NCBI RefSeq assembly: GCF_001499655.1
Contig: NZ_LN879502.1
Location: forward strand, 496,001 to 560,000
DNA from: Candidatus Protochlamydia naegleriophila
Lineage (GTDB): Bacteria > Chlamydiota > Chlamydiia > Chlamydiales > Parachlamydiaceae
DNA length: 64,000 nucleotides
Reading direction: 5' to 3'
The stretch's first letter is position 1; every line of letters begins with the position of its first letter. Position numbers and translations under genes: made by a program. The notes below the pieces were generated by a model. The model did not search any database. It had not been told where the DNA came from and saw nothing but the letters and a program-made list of their open reading frames with translations. Below are positions 1 through 8,652 of this stretch, piece after piece.

Positions 1-498
1 GATGTTCAAAAGTGTTTGGACTGCATTATTGAGAGCCTATTGCTTATTAAGCCTCTTGTCGAGCAAGGCAAGACACGCCTTTTATTAGAGGCCACTGCAG
101 GACAGGGCTCATCGGTTGGGCATCGATTCGAGCAGCTAGCTTACATCATTCAAGGCGTGCAAGACCACATTCCAATCGGCGTCTGCATCGATACGTGTCA
201 CATTTTTGTGGCGGGTTATGATATCAGGACAGCAGAGGCTTGGGATCAGACGCTCAAAGAATTTGATAAAGTTGTTGGTCTCTCTCATCTTTATGCCTTT
301 CATGTCAACGATTCAATGAAGGACCTTGGATCGCGCGTTGACCGCCATGCAGAGCTTGGCGAAGGCAAAATTGGCTGGAGCAGCTTCCAGTTTTTGATGA
401 CCGACCCTCGTACGCGTCATTTACCTAAATATCTTGAGACCCCTGGAGGGCCTGCGTTCTGGGAAAAAGAAATTCAAAAGCTTAAAGGGTTTGTTTAG
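1..498 (+). CDS. nfo: Endonuclease IV, C-terminal part (5' end outside window)
   Basis: AP endonuclease of base-excision repair; it nicks DNA 5' to abasic sites with a tri-zinc centre. The frame is open from base 1, so the gene begins upstream of the window and about 165 C-terminal residues are present. Visible family motifs are the metal-ligand segments LLEATAGQG, the stretch GVCIDTCHIFVAGYD and HVNDSMKDLGSRVDRHAELGEG, which supply Glu, Asp and His ligands of the zinc cluster. The end ETPGG is also typical. Stop TAG is at 496-498. A TTG at 16-18 is internal and should not be taken as the start. It is followed by asnS on the same strand after about 120 bases. Confidence 0.93.
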   Translation, partial: DVQKCLDCIIESLLLIKPLVEQGKTRLLLEATAGQGSSVGHRFEQLAYIIQGVQDHIPIGVCIDTCHIFVAGYDIRTAEAWDQTLKEFDKVVGLSHLYAFHVNDSMKDLGSRVDRHAELGEGKIGWSSFQFLMTDPRTRHLPKYLETPGGPAFWEKEIQKLKGFV

Positions 499-617
499 AG
501 GGTTTCTAGAAAGTATGATCGGGCTGCTTTAAAGGCCAGCGTATAAATCGACCGATCGTATTTTGTAAGCCTCTTAGACAGACCAAAAAAATATTAAACA
601 CTAGCGGAGTATGGTTC

Positions 618-2021
618 ATGCGTACAAAAATTAAAAGTCTCAAGTATCAGAGTGCGGAGGCTCAGTCCTTCATCGGACATGAAGTTACTTTAAAGGGATG
701 GGTAAGGACGGTTCGTAACCAAAAAACCTTTACGTTTATCGAAATTAATGATGGGTCGACTCTTTCTAACTTCCAAATTATTGCTACGCCAGATATCCCA
801 GGCTATGCCAATTTGATCAATCAGCTTTCAACAGGCGTATCTGTCGCTATCAAAGGAACTGTCGTAGAAAGTCCTGGAAAAGAACAATCGTTAGAAATGC
901 ATGCGACAGAGGTGACGATTATCGGAAAATGTGATCCGGAAGTTTATCCCCTACAAAAAAAACGCCATACCTTTGAATTCTTACGCACGATTGCACATCT
1001 GCGTCCCCGTACGAATACGATCGGTGCAGTCACGCGCGTTCGCAATGCGCTCGCCTTCGCTACGCACCAGTTTTTCCAAAGCAAGGGATTTCTCTACATT
1101 CATACGCCCGTTATTACCGGATCTGATTGCGAGGGTGCCGGAAAGATGTTTCAAGTGACGACGCTTGATCCTGCCAATCCTCCTAAGACGCCTCAAGGCA
1201 AAGTGGACTATACGCAAGACTTTTTTGGCAAACCGGCCTATTTGACTGTGTCTGGTCAGTTGAACGGGGAAATTTACGCTTGCGCCCTCTCCGATGTCTA
1301 TACTTTCGGACCCACTTTTCGTGCCGAAAACTCAAACACTTCGCGCCATTTAGCCGAGTTTTGGATGATTGAGCCTGAAATGGCATTTGCAGACTTGAAC
1401 GACAACATGGATTGTGCAGAAGCTTATCTCAAGTATGTATTGAGATATGTACTGGATAATTGCCAAGAGGATATGGAGTTTTTCAATAAGCATGTTTCTC
1501 CTGGGGTTATTGAACGCTTGGAGCATGTGATTAATACACCCTTTGAGCGTGCCTCCTATACCTATGCGGTGCGCGTATTGGAAAAAGCCAATAAGAGTTT
1601 TGAATTTCCCGTTAAATGGGGTCTGGACTTGCAATCTGAGCATGAGCGGTTTTTGGCTGAAGAATTTTTTGCAAAACCGGTCATTTTGACAGATTATCCC
1701 AAGCAAATTAAAGCCTTTTATATGCGCACAAACGAGGATAATAAAACAGTCGCGGCGATGGATGTGCTAGTTCCCAAGGTGGGAGAAATCATCGGAGGCA
1801 GCCAGCGTGAAGAAAGGTTGAGTCATCTAGAGGCAAAGCTTAGAGAGTTCAATCTGCCAGCCGAAGAGTATTGGTGGTATCTCGAATTGCGTAAATACGG
1901 CAGCGTCCCGCATGCAGGCTTTGGTGCCGGATTTGAAAGGCTCGTTCAGTTCGCAACTGGCATGGAAAATATTCGCGATGTGATTCCTTTCCCACGCTAT
2001 CCTGGAAAGGCTGATTTCTAG
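618..2021 (+). CDS. asnS: Asparaginyl-tRNA synthetase
   Basis: Class II synthetase charging tRNA-Asn in the cytoplasm; 467 residues, full family length. The N-terminal OB-fold anticodon-binding domain covers about residues 1-115 ([21 protein letters not shown]). The class II core carries motif 2 ([25 protein letters not shown]) and motif 3 ([27 protein letters not shown]). The [10 protein letters not shown] text and the [13 protein letters not shown] segment favour AsnRS over AspRS. The ATG at 618 is preceded by GGAG about 8 bases upstream. C. trachomatis has no AsnRS and makes Asn-tRNA with GatCAB, so this gene sets the organism apart from pathogenic chlamydiae. It converges with hemA across a shared hairpin. 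Confidence 0.96.
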   Translation: MRTKIKSLKYQSAEAQSFIGHEVTLKGWVRTVRNQKTFTFIEINDGSTLSNFQIIATPDIPGYANLINQLSTGVSVAIKGTVVESPGKEQSLEMHATEVTIIGKCDPEVYPLQKKRHTFEFLRTIAHLRPRTNTIGAVTRVRNALAFATHQFFQSKGFLYIHTPVITGSDCEGAGKMFQVTTLDPANPPKTPQGKVDYTQDFFGKPAYLTVSGQLNGEIYACALSDVYTFGPTFRAENSNTSRHLAEFWMIEPEMAFADLNDNMDCAEAYLKYVLRYVLDNCQEDMEFFNKHVSPGVIERLEHVINTPFERASYTYAVRVLEKANKSFEFPVKWGLDLQSEHERFLAEEFFAKPVILTDYPKQIKAFYMRTNEDNKTVAAMDVLVPKVGEIIGGSQREERLSHLEAKLREFNLPAEEYWWYLELRKYGSVPHAGFGAGFERLVQFATGMENIRDVIPFPRYPGKADF

Positions 2022-2033
2022 GAAAAGTAAAAA

Positions 2034-2062
2034 CCTGAGTGTTGGCACACCCAACACTCAGG
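2034..2062 (-). terminator. Hairpin terminator between convergent asnS and hemA
   Basis: A perfect 12-bp stem (2034-2045 with 2051-2062) closes a 5-base loop. Read on the minus strand it is followed directly by a T-rich tract, so it is a good intrinsic terminator for hemA. On the plus strand the tail is poor in T, so termination of asnS there is less certain. Confidence 0.75.
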
Positions 2063-2085
2063 TTGTAGCTTCTACAGCGCCCGAG

Positions 2086-3108
2086 CTAGGCTGAGGCGGC
2101 CAAGACTGCAATCTTTGACTGCTCTTTTTGAATATAGCGCGCCGTATGATTGTGGGTGGCTTCATTGATCCTATTTTCAGCCTCCACGAGCGTATGTGTC
2201 ATGCAGCGGTGGCGAATCTTAAGCAGTCGGTTGATTTGATCGATATTCAATAGTGTAATGCGCGGATCCTGACTAAGTTTCGGTTCTACGTTGCGCGGGA
2301 CACATAAATCCATAATCAATTTCTGCCCCTTCGCTTCTTCACTCACATCCTGATGTCTGATCAAATAATCTGGCGACTTTGTGCCAAAAATCACCCAGTC
2401 ATACTGATGCCATGCAGCCAATTGATGCCAATCCAGTTGCTGAACACCATGAACGTGTGCTAATTGAAGTGCACGCGCATTAGATCGGTTGCAAATGGTA
2501 ATATTGGCATAATCTTTCGAGCGCAGAAATCCTAAAATTTTCTGGTTAATATCAGATGTGCCGACAAAAAGAATGCGCGCTTGCGTGCAGCTTTTAAAAA
2601 AGTGCTTGCCGGTCTGCAGGATCGCATGTTCGAGGTTCGGCATCCCTCTGCCCAGCTGTAACTCAGACCGGATTTTTTTCGAAATCCCTAAGGATTTTTG
2701 AAAAAGAAAATGCAGTTCCTTTGGCAGGCATAAATAGCTTGTCGCTAGCTCATAGGCATTTTTAACCTGCCCCTGAATCTCGGTTTCGGCAATAATTGCG
2801 CTATCAAGTCCGGATGTGACGCGTGTTAAATGACTAAAGCAATCTACGCCAAAATAAGAATAGAGCTTATGATCAAATTCCTCTTTGACGTCGTGACGCA
2901 AGATACTCAAGAGATAGCTATGGGTTACAGCTAAATCATTCGAGCTAAAATAAACTTCTGTACGATTGCACGTCGATAGCAAAATGAAATGATGTTGATC
3001 ATGGACAGAATGGCCGGCGCCAAATCGCTTTTGACAAGTCTTGGCCAATGCTTCCCGCAATTTTAAATCTGCTAGCTTATGATTGATGCCGACGACACCC
3101 ACTCGCAT
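2086..3108 (-). CDS. hemA: Glutamyl-tRNA reductase
   Basis: NADPH-dependent reduction of Glu-tRNA to glutamate-1-semialdehyde, the first step of C5-pathway tetrapyrrole synthesis. The 340 residues match the short chlamydial form. The catalytic Cys is at residue 47 in [11 protein letters not shown]. The text [24 protein letters not shown] is the substrate-domain signature, and [19 protein letters not shown] opens the NADP-binding domain, although its glycine pattern is weaker than usual. A short dimerisation helix ends the protein. As I recall, hemA also lies beside the second gyrB/gyrA pair in C. trachomatis, which supports the assignment. Confidence 0.93.
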   Translation of the reverse strand: MRVGVVGINHKLADLKLREALAKTCQKRFGAGHSVHDQHHFILLSTCNRTEVYFSSNDLAVTHSYLLSILRHDVKEEFDHKLYSYFGVDCFSHLTRVTSGLDSAIIAETEIQGQVKNAYELATSYLCLPKELHFLFQKSLGISKKIRSELQLGRGMPNLEHAILQTGKHFFKSCTQARILFVGTSDINQKILGFLRSKDYANITICNRSNARALQLAHVHGVQQLDWHQLAAWHQYDWVIFGTKSPDYLIRHQDVSEEAKGQKLIMDLCVPRNVEPKLSQDPRITLLNIDQINRLLKIRHRCMTHTLVEAENRINEATHNHTARYIQKEQSKIAVLAASA

Positions 3109-3796
3109 AAGTCGTTGCTCCTTTTTTCGATCGCAGTTTGTCGTATCTATGGCATCTTTATAAAAAAAATGTTAATTCTTGCCAAATATACTTTTATCTA
3201 AGCTCCTTATTGCCATTCAAAACACGTTGCACAAGCCTTTATTCTAAGGCTTTAGCTTTGAAATCTGCTCTGCGCACCAAGCCAATGTTGCAGCTTAAAG
3301 GCACGCATGCTTTTAGAGGCTCCTTCAGCGAGGCAGATCGTAAAATCCGCACTTCGCAAATAACGGGCGGATAACCGAATCAAAAAAATCCTTGAAAGTC
3401 ATTAACAAGTGCGATCTGCGATCGAGAATTTTTATCCCTCCTCATGCCAGTTTTGCGCTTTAACTTCACACACTCACAAGTTCTTTATTAATTATCCTCT
3501 TATAAAATCGAGATTTTTAATAAATAAAGTTTTGTCAAATTGTAAATAAAATTTTTCTTGGTTGTTTAATTATAATTTTAACTACTTGAATTAATAGTTA
3601 ATTTAAATTTGCATTTAACGAAATGCTCGTAATATAAATTTTATTAATAAGTAAATTAATTATTTATTTACTATTTAATTAAAAATTTAATTTAGTTAAA
3701 ATATTAAATTTTTGTTTTTTATATAAATTTATCTAAATGCTCGCATATAATGTTTTGGAATTATTTAAAATTTTAAATTATATGTGAGAATAAAGT
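3109..3796. other. Long intergenic region with extreme AT-rich half
   Basis: No convincing gene. The first half (to about 3475) is of average composition, and its longest frame (3138-3374) resembles no protein family. The second half (about 3480-3796) is almost entirely A and T and forms the leader of the GIY-YIG-like gene. It contains a 9-base direct repeat, aaatgctcg, at 3621-3629 and 3735-3743. Confidence 0.6.
3746..3751 (+). promoter_or_regulatory. Possible -10 box for the GIY-YIG-like gene
   Basis: TATAAT sits 45 bases before the ATG at 3797 and just after the second copy of the 9-base repeat. No clear -35 box is visible at the usual distance. In DNA this AT-rich a chance match is possible. 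Confidence 0.35.
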
Positions 3797-5302
3797 ATGT
3801 TAAATGCTTTTAATAATATATTTAATGTAGTTGAAATTGATTGGAATAATCATTCATTTCATAGTGATGAAGAAGTTGTTATAGATGGGAGTGTGAGTGG
3901 CGGTTTTGATGAAGAGGACACGCTCTTCCGTCCTATTAAATCCCAAAAAGTCAAATATTTTAGCAGTCCGAGCAGTCACGCCTCTCCTTATCAGCCAGAA
4001 GAATCTGTGAGCTGGAAGACGCAATGGGTTGCTCTTTCTGGCTTAGGAGGGATTAGGAGAAGGTTATTTGACGATGACGAGTACAGTTGCAATGATGATA
4101 GTTTTAACTCCTGTTTAACAACTCAAGAGGAGTATTCTGATTTCAGCGAAGAGGAGGTAATCCCTTTTCCGGATTTCGGCGAAGCTATGCTGGTTGATGT
4201 GAAGCAAGAAGAGCTGCCTATTAAAGAAGAAGAGGAGTGGCCCGTAGAAGTAGAGGGCCCCACGGAAGAAGACAAAATTTCGCAGGAACGCCTCCGTTTT
4301 TTTACGGATAAAGAGCCCGAACAATGGTTTTCCTTATTTAGTAGCGAAAATAAAATTACGGCTACGATTCCAAGTCAGATTGGCCGCATAAAAAAATTGA
4401 TTTACGTTTTCAGAAATACAGAAAATAATAAATTGCTCATTGGAAAAACAGGTCAATCTTTTTCCGATCGTTTGTCAGGATATAAGCAAGCATTTAACTC
4501 AGATGAAGTTGATTTGGATGAGCAGGAATTTATTGCAGACGTTAGAAAAAATCCAGGCCAATTCGAAGTGGGAATTTTACACGCTTTGACTGAAGAAGAA
4601 GATCTCAACGCGTTTGAAACTCAGTTTATTGACTGTAAGGAGGCCGTTTGCAGCCTTTACAACAGGCGCAAAGGGGGGGCAGGTGGCCTTGCTCGCTCGG
4701 AAGAAAAGCCAACATTTTATGCGATTCCTAAAGATTGTCCCATCACTCCCGTTAAACGATATCCCTATAAAACGAATAAAAATGGGCAAATTCGGCTTCA
4801 GTTAACGCCTGGATTTCATAGGACAGTAAAAAAATTGTCCTCATCGAGAACCTCTCCAGCACAAGGTTTTCTTTACTCCATTAAAAGCATATCGAGCGAG
4901 AAGCGCTATGTAGGGGGAACGATGCAGGAATCTCCTTCGGATCGTTTAAAGCAACATGGTTATGGTGCCGAAGTTTACCATTCTGAAAATGAGGAAAAGT
5001 TTGATCCAAAGGCGAAAGGTGGCGCTTTGCATCCGGCAATGGGTAAAAATCCTTTAGATTTTACAGCTGGTTTTTTACCGATTCGTTACGATGTAGAGAG
5101 TATGTCGGACGAGGAGAAGGAAAAGTATCATATTGTTACCACACTCGGCGAGGCAGAAAGAAAAACGATTGAACTGGTTGGCAGCCTCGTTTCTAAAAAG
5201 GGATTTAACTGCAACAAGGGAGGAGGGGGACCGATTGCCGACTATAAAAAGAGACTATTGGCGGTTTGCAAAAAAAGAAAAATCGATGAAGTACTGGAAT
5301 GA
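3797..5302 (+). CDS. Protein with two tandem GIY-YIG-like nuclease domains
   Basis: 501 residues. Residues 1-190 are acidic, low in predicted structure and rich in E and D. Two copies of a GIY-YIG-like fold follow. Domain 1 has IYVF (202-205), LIGKT (214-218), Arg225, Glu274 and Asn289. Domain 2 has FLYSI (358-362), YVGGT (371-375), Arg383, Glu454 and Asn471. Each domain ends in an N-x-x-K-G-G-like, glycine-rich tail. The first Gly of GIY is replaced in both, and the Tyr of YIG is Leu in domain 1, but the Arg, Glu and Asn positions used for catalysis are kept. No signal peptide is seen. Function is unknown: a nuclease is possible, and a secreted effector is an inference from the AT-rich leader and isolated position. 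Confidence 0.75.
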   Translation: MLNAFNNIFNVVEIDWNNHSFHSDEEVVIDGSVSGGFDEEDTLFRPIKSQKVKYFSSPSSHASPYQPEESVSWKTQWVALSGLGGIRRRLFDDDEYSCNDDSFNSCLTTQEEYSDFSEEEVIPFPDFGEAMLVDVKQEELPIKEEEEWPVEVEGPTEEDKISQERLRFFTDKEPEQWFSLFSSENKITATIPSQIGRIKKLIYVFRNTENNKLLIGKTGQSFSDRLSGYKQAFNSDEVDLDEQEFIADVRKNPGQFEVGILHALTEEEDLNAFETQFIDCKEAVCSLYNRRKGGAGGLARSEEKPTFYAIPKDCPITPVKRYPYKTNKNGQIRLQLTPGFHRTVKKLSSSRTSPAQGFLYSIKSISSEKRYVGGTMQESPSDRLKQHGYGAEVYHSENEEKFDPKAKGGALHPAMGKNPLDFTAGFLPIRYDVESMSDEEKEKYHIVTTLGEAERKTIELVGSLVSKKGFNCNKGGGGPIADYKKRLLAVCKKRKIDEVLE

Positions 5303-5341
5303 CTTCTTGCATGAGCCATGTGATTGCCTGCAATCATAGGA

Positions 5342-5399
5342 GCCTTTTGCAACAATCTCATGTTGCAATAAAAGGCACCCTTTCGTTCAGAGGGTGCCT
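5342..5399. terminator. Two overlapping hairpins between convergent genes
   Basis: The first hairpin pairs 5342-5353 with 5362-5376 (imperfect). The second pairs 5373-5381 with 5391-5399 (perfect 9-bp stem). They share the bases around 5373-5376, so they are mutually exclusive in part. They lie between the convergent GIY-YIG-like gene and pseB and probably end both transcripts, though no long T tract follows on either strand. Confidence 0.55.
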
Positions 5400-5404
5400 A
5401 TTCC

Positions 5405-6439
5405 TTATAAGGGGCCGGCCTGACTGTGTGCTAAAAATTGCCGGATTTCTTCCACTGTCAGCCATTTGCTATTGGTATGAGAGGCGTAAACAAAATCGGG
5501 CAGAACGGGCTTGCCTTTGAGCGGGTAGGCTGTATGTTCTGATGGAATGCGCTCATCTGCATCCGCTATAAGCTCGGGCATGATGACGTAATGACGGTCA
5601 AATTCGACCGTGTGACGTGCATCGTCAGAGCTAATCATTAATTCGTTCAGTTTTTCTCCTGGACGAATACCGCAAATCTCTTTGGGCAGATGGGGGGCTA
5701 AGGCGTCCGCCAGGTCTAGAATCTTGATGCTTGGAATTTTAGGAATAAAAATCTCTCCCCCTTTCATTATTTGAAAGCAATGGCAAACAAAGTCGACCGA
5801 CTCCTCTAAAGTGATCCAAAATCTTGTCATGCGCTCATCGGTAATGGGCAGTGCGTGAATACCCTGTTGAATGAGCGTTTGCCAAAAGGGGATGATGCTA
5901 CCGCGACTGGCAGCCACATTGCCGTAGCGGACGACAGAGAAGGAGGGGAATCCTTGCGCGCCAACGTACGAATTACCAGCTACAAATAATTTATCTGAAC
6001 AAAGCTTGGTCGCTCCATATAAATTGACCGGATTGACGGCTTTATCGGTCGATAAGGCAATGACTCTTTGAACGCCACAATTGATAGCCGCATCGATGAC
6101 GTTCATGGCTCCCATGATATTGGTTTTAATAAATTCGGATGGATTATACTCGGCAGCTGGGACTTGCTTAAGCGCTGCGGCATGCACAATCATGGTGACA
6201 TCCTTAAAGGCACGCATTAAACGCTGTGAATCGCGAACGTCCCCTAAAAAATAGCGGATCTTGGGATGGTCAAAAATTGGATCGCTACGGCGCATTTCCC
6301 ACTGCTTCCATTCATCGCGACTGAAGATAATGACTTTGCGGCATGTATTTTCTTTTAAAATGCGCTTGGCTAATGCTCGCCCAAAACTGCCTGATCCGCC
6401 CGTAATCAAAATCGATTGATCTGTAAAAATAGATGACAT
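5405..6439 (-). CDS. pseB: UDP-GlcNAc 4,6-dehydratase (inverting), PseB type
   Basis: Short-chain dehydrogenase family enzyme that removes water from UDP-GlcNAc with C5 inversion, the first step to pseudaminic-acid-type sugars. 344 residues, usual length. The Rossmann NAD(P) motif GGSGSFG is at the N-terminus. The downstream text ALSTDKAVNPVNLYGATK carries the Tyr-x3-Lys pair and is characteristic of the FlaA1/PseB family. HAAALKQVP and GEIFIPKIPSIKI are further family markers. The matching aminotransferase pseC lies near 60 kb of the window. The product could feed surface glycans or glycosylated envelope proteins. The specificity call rests on family resemblance; related dehydratases make other 4-keto-6-deoxy sugars. 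Confidence 0.88.
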   Translation of the reverse strand: MSSIFTDQSILITGGSGSFGRALAKRILKENTCRKVIIFSRDEWKQWEMRRSDPIFDHPKIRYFLGDVRDSQRLMRAFKDVTMIVHAAALKQVPAAEYNPSEFIKTNIMGAMNVIDAAINCGVQRVIALSTDKAVNPVNLYGATKLCSDKLFVAGNSYVGAQGFPSFSVVRYGNVAASRGSIIPFWQTLIQQGIHALPITDERMTRFWITLEESVDFVCHCFQIMKGGEIFIPKIPSIKILDLADALAPHLPKEICGIRPGEKLNELMISSDDARHTVEFDRHYVIMPELIADADERIPSEHTAYPLKGKPVLPDFVYASHTNSKWLTVEEIRQFLAHSQAGPL

Positions 6440-6715
6440 AAAGCATTTCCAAGTTTAGAAAGTTAAAATAGATTGCTTAGAAGGCGTCTGCAAAATAGGA
6501 TCGGCTTTGCAACTTCCAGGCAAGCACCCAACATCGGATTTTACAGACACTCTCCTATTCCGTGAGGAAAGGTTCTCTCCTTTGCGATTATGTAACAAAT
6601 TGCTTTAAAATACGACTGCTTATTCGGTCAAGGAATTGGCAGCCTTTGAAATTAATTGCTAAAAAGGCTAGATTAGCTATATTCTCTTTGTTCACAAATT
6701 AAAAGATTGTAACGC
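6440..6715. other. Divergent intergenic region between pseB and gyrB2/parE
   Basis: Holds the promoters of two divergent genes. An imperfect inverted repeat pairs 6486-6496 with 6538-6548 (10 of 11 positions). No coding frame is seen. Confidence 0.4.
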
Positions 6716-8548
6716 ATGGCAAAACATTACGACGAAAGCACAGTTAAGACCTTAGATGCCCTCGCTCATATTCGTTTACGTTCCGGTATGTATATCGGTC
6801 GTTTGGGTGATGGCTCTAATCCGGATGACGGCATTTATATTATGCTCAAAGAAGTCATTGACAATAGCGTCGATGAATTCATTATGAAGCACGGCAAAAA
6901 AATTATCGTTCAAGTCGATGAAGAGAAAGGGCTTGTTTGCGTGCGCGATTTCGGAAGGGGTATTCCGCTTGGAAAAGTCGTAGAATGCGTCAGTCAGATC
7001 AATACTGGAGCTAAATACAATGATGATGTGTTCCAGTTTTCGGTTGGGTTGAATGGGGTGGGTACAAAGGCTGTCAATGCCTTATCCAGTTATTTTGTTG
7101 TAAAGAGTTATCGCGATGGCGAATACGTAGAGGCGCACTTTAGCCAGGGGCATTTAAAAGAAGAGAAGAAAGGAAAGACGAGCGAGGCGAATGGAACCTA
7201 TGTTGAATTTATTCCCGATCCCGAAATCTTTAAAAAGTACCGCTTTCAAAATGAGTATATAGCCAAGAGAATATGGCATTATGCTTATTTGAATGCCGGT
7301 TTGATCATAGAATTCAATGGGGAAGGCATTCGTTCTGAGAATGGCCTGTTGGACCTTTTAAATGCGGAAGTCACGGATGACCGCCTCTATGAACCTCTCC
7401 ACTATAGAGGTAAATTGCTTGAGTTTGCCTTCTTGCATACCCAGAGCTATGGAGAAAGTTATTTTTCGTTTGTCAATGGACAGTATACCTCTGATGGAGG
7501 AACGCACTTATCGGCTTTTCGCGAAGGGATGCTTAAAGGGGTCAACGAATTTACGAAGAAAAACTTTCAAGGCGTTGACGTACGGGAAGGAATCGTTGGT
7601 ACGATACTCGTACGGGTAAAGGATCCGATTTTTGAATCGCAAACCAAAAATAAATTGGGCAATAATGAATTGCGCGCTCCTGTTGTACAGGAAGTCAAAG
7701 AAGCTGTAGTCACCCTTCTTCACAAACATCCGGACATTGCCAACCGTTTGATTGAACGCATCGCTTTTAATGAGAAGCTCAGACGGGAGCTTGCGGCTGT
7801 TAAGAAAGAGGCCAAAGAAAAGCAAAAGAAAATCTCTTTTAAAATTCCAAAATTGAGGGATTGCAAATATCACTATCAAGACGCCTCGCCTCACAGTGAA
7901 GGGACGATGATTTTCTTGACAGAAGGGGATTCAGCGAGTGCTTCGATTGTTGCCACGCGCGATCCTTTGACCCAGGCTGTTTTTTCTTTGCGAGGAAAGC
8001 CTCTGAATGTCTTTGGCATGAAATTGGATCAGCTTTATAAAAATGAAGAAATGTTCAATTTGATGAATGCCCTCAATATCGAAGATGACATTGCTCAGCT
8101 GCGATATAACAAGGTCATTTTGGCAACTGATGCCGACGTGGATGGGATGCATATTCGCAATTTGTTAATTACCTTCTTTTTGACCTACTTCGAAGGGCTT
8201 GTTTTGAATGGCCACCTCTACATTCTGGAGACGCCACTCTTTAAAGTGCGCAATAAAGAGCAGACGCTTTATTGCTATAGCGAAGAAGAAAAAAATAAGG
8301 CCGTGAATAAACTCAAAAAACAGGTGGAAGTCACCCGTTTTAAAGGGCTTGGCGAAATTTCTCCTTCTGAATTTAAGCAATTTATCAGTAAAAATATTCG
8401 GTTGATTCCCGTCACCATTAACTCTTTTTCTGATATTAAGCCGACCCTTCAATTTTATATGGGAAAAAATACGCCTGAGCGTAAGCAGTTTATCATGCAA
8501 AATCTCATCAATGAAGATGGGCTCACATCGGTTCTAGCCGAAGCGTAA
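6716..8548 (+). CDS. gyrB2: Type IIA topoisomerase subunit B (second GyrB / ParE-like)
   Basis: ATPase subunit of a type II topoisomerase, the partner of the product of the next gene. 610 residues, without the insertion that makes enterobacterial GyrB about 800. The GHKL ATP-binding elements are visible: DNSVDEF, VRDFGRGIPLG and VGLNGVGTKAVNALS. The TOPRIM metal site follows as FLTEGDSASASIV and ATDADVDGMHIRNLL, then the family segment FKGLGE. In C. trachomatis a second gyrB/gyrA pair lies next to hemA, as here. Whether the enzyme decatenates (ParE-like) or supercoils cannot be told from sequence alone. No strong Shine-Dalgarno sequence precedes the ATG. Confidence 0.9.
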   Translation: MAKHYDESTVKTLDALAHIRLRSGMYIGRLGDGSNPDDGIYIMLKEVIDNSVDEFIMKHGKKIIVQVDEEKGLVCVRDFGRGIPLGKVVECVSQINTGAKYNDDVFQFSVGLNGVGTKAVNALSSYFVVKSYRDGEYVEAHFSQGHLKEEKKGKTSEANGTYVEFIPDPEIFKKYRFQNEYIAKRIWHYAYLNAGLIIEFNGEGIRSENGLLDLLNAEVTDDRLYEPLHYRGKLLEFAFLHTQSYGESYFSFVNGQYTSDGGTHLSAFREGMLKGVNEFTKKNFQGVDVREGIVGTILVRVKDPIFESQTKNKLGNNELRAPVVQEVKEAVVTLLHKHPDIANRLIERIAFNEKLRRELAAVKKEAKEKQKKISFKIPKLRDCKYHYQDASPHSEGTMIFLTEGDSASASIVATRDPLTQAVFSLRGKPLNVFGMKLDQLYKNEEMFNLMNALNIEDDIAQLRYNKVILATDADVDGMHIRNLLITFFLTYFEGLVLNGHLYILETPLFKVRNKEQTLYCYSEEEKNKAVNKLKKQVEVTRFKGLGEISPSEFKQFISKNIRLIPVTINSFSDIKPTLQFYMGKNTPERKQFIMQNLINEDGLTSVLAEA

Positions 8549-8652
8549 AAATAGCTTTCTGATTGCTTGAAAGCCTTCTAGCAGTTGGAAAGCATACTTT
8601 TCTTTATCTCATTTCTTGTGCTTATAATTTTGGATTTATGTAGGAATTGGTC

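Noticed and set aside
3138-3374. Open frame of 78 codons after hemA
   Set aside because: Composition is not protein-like, there is no ribosome site, and no recognisable domain.
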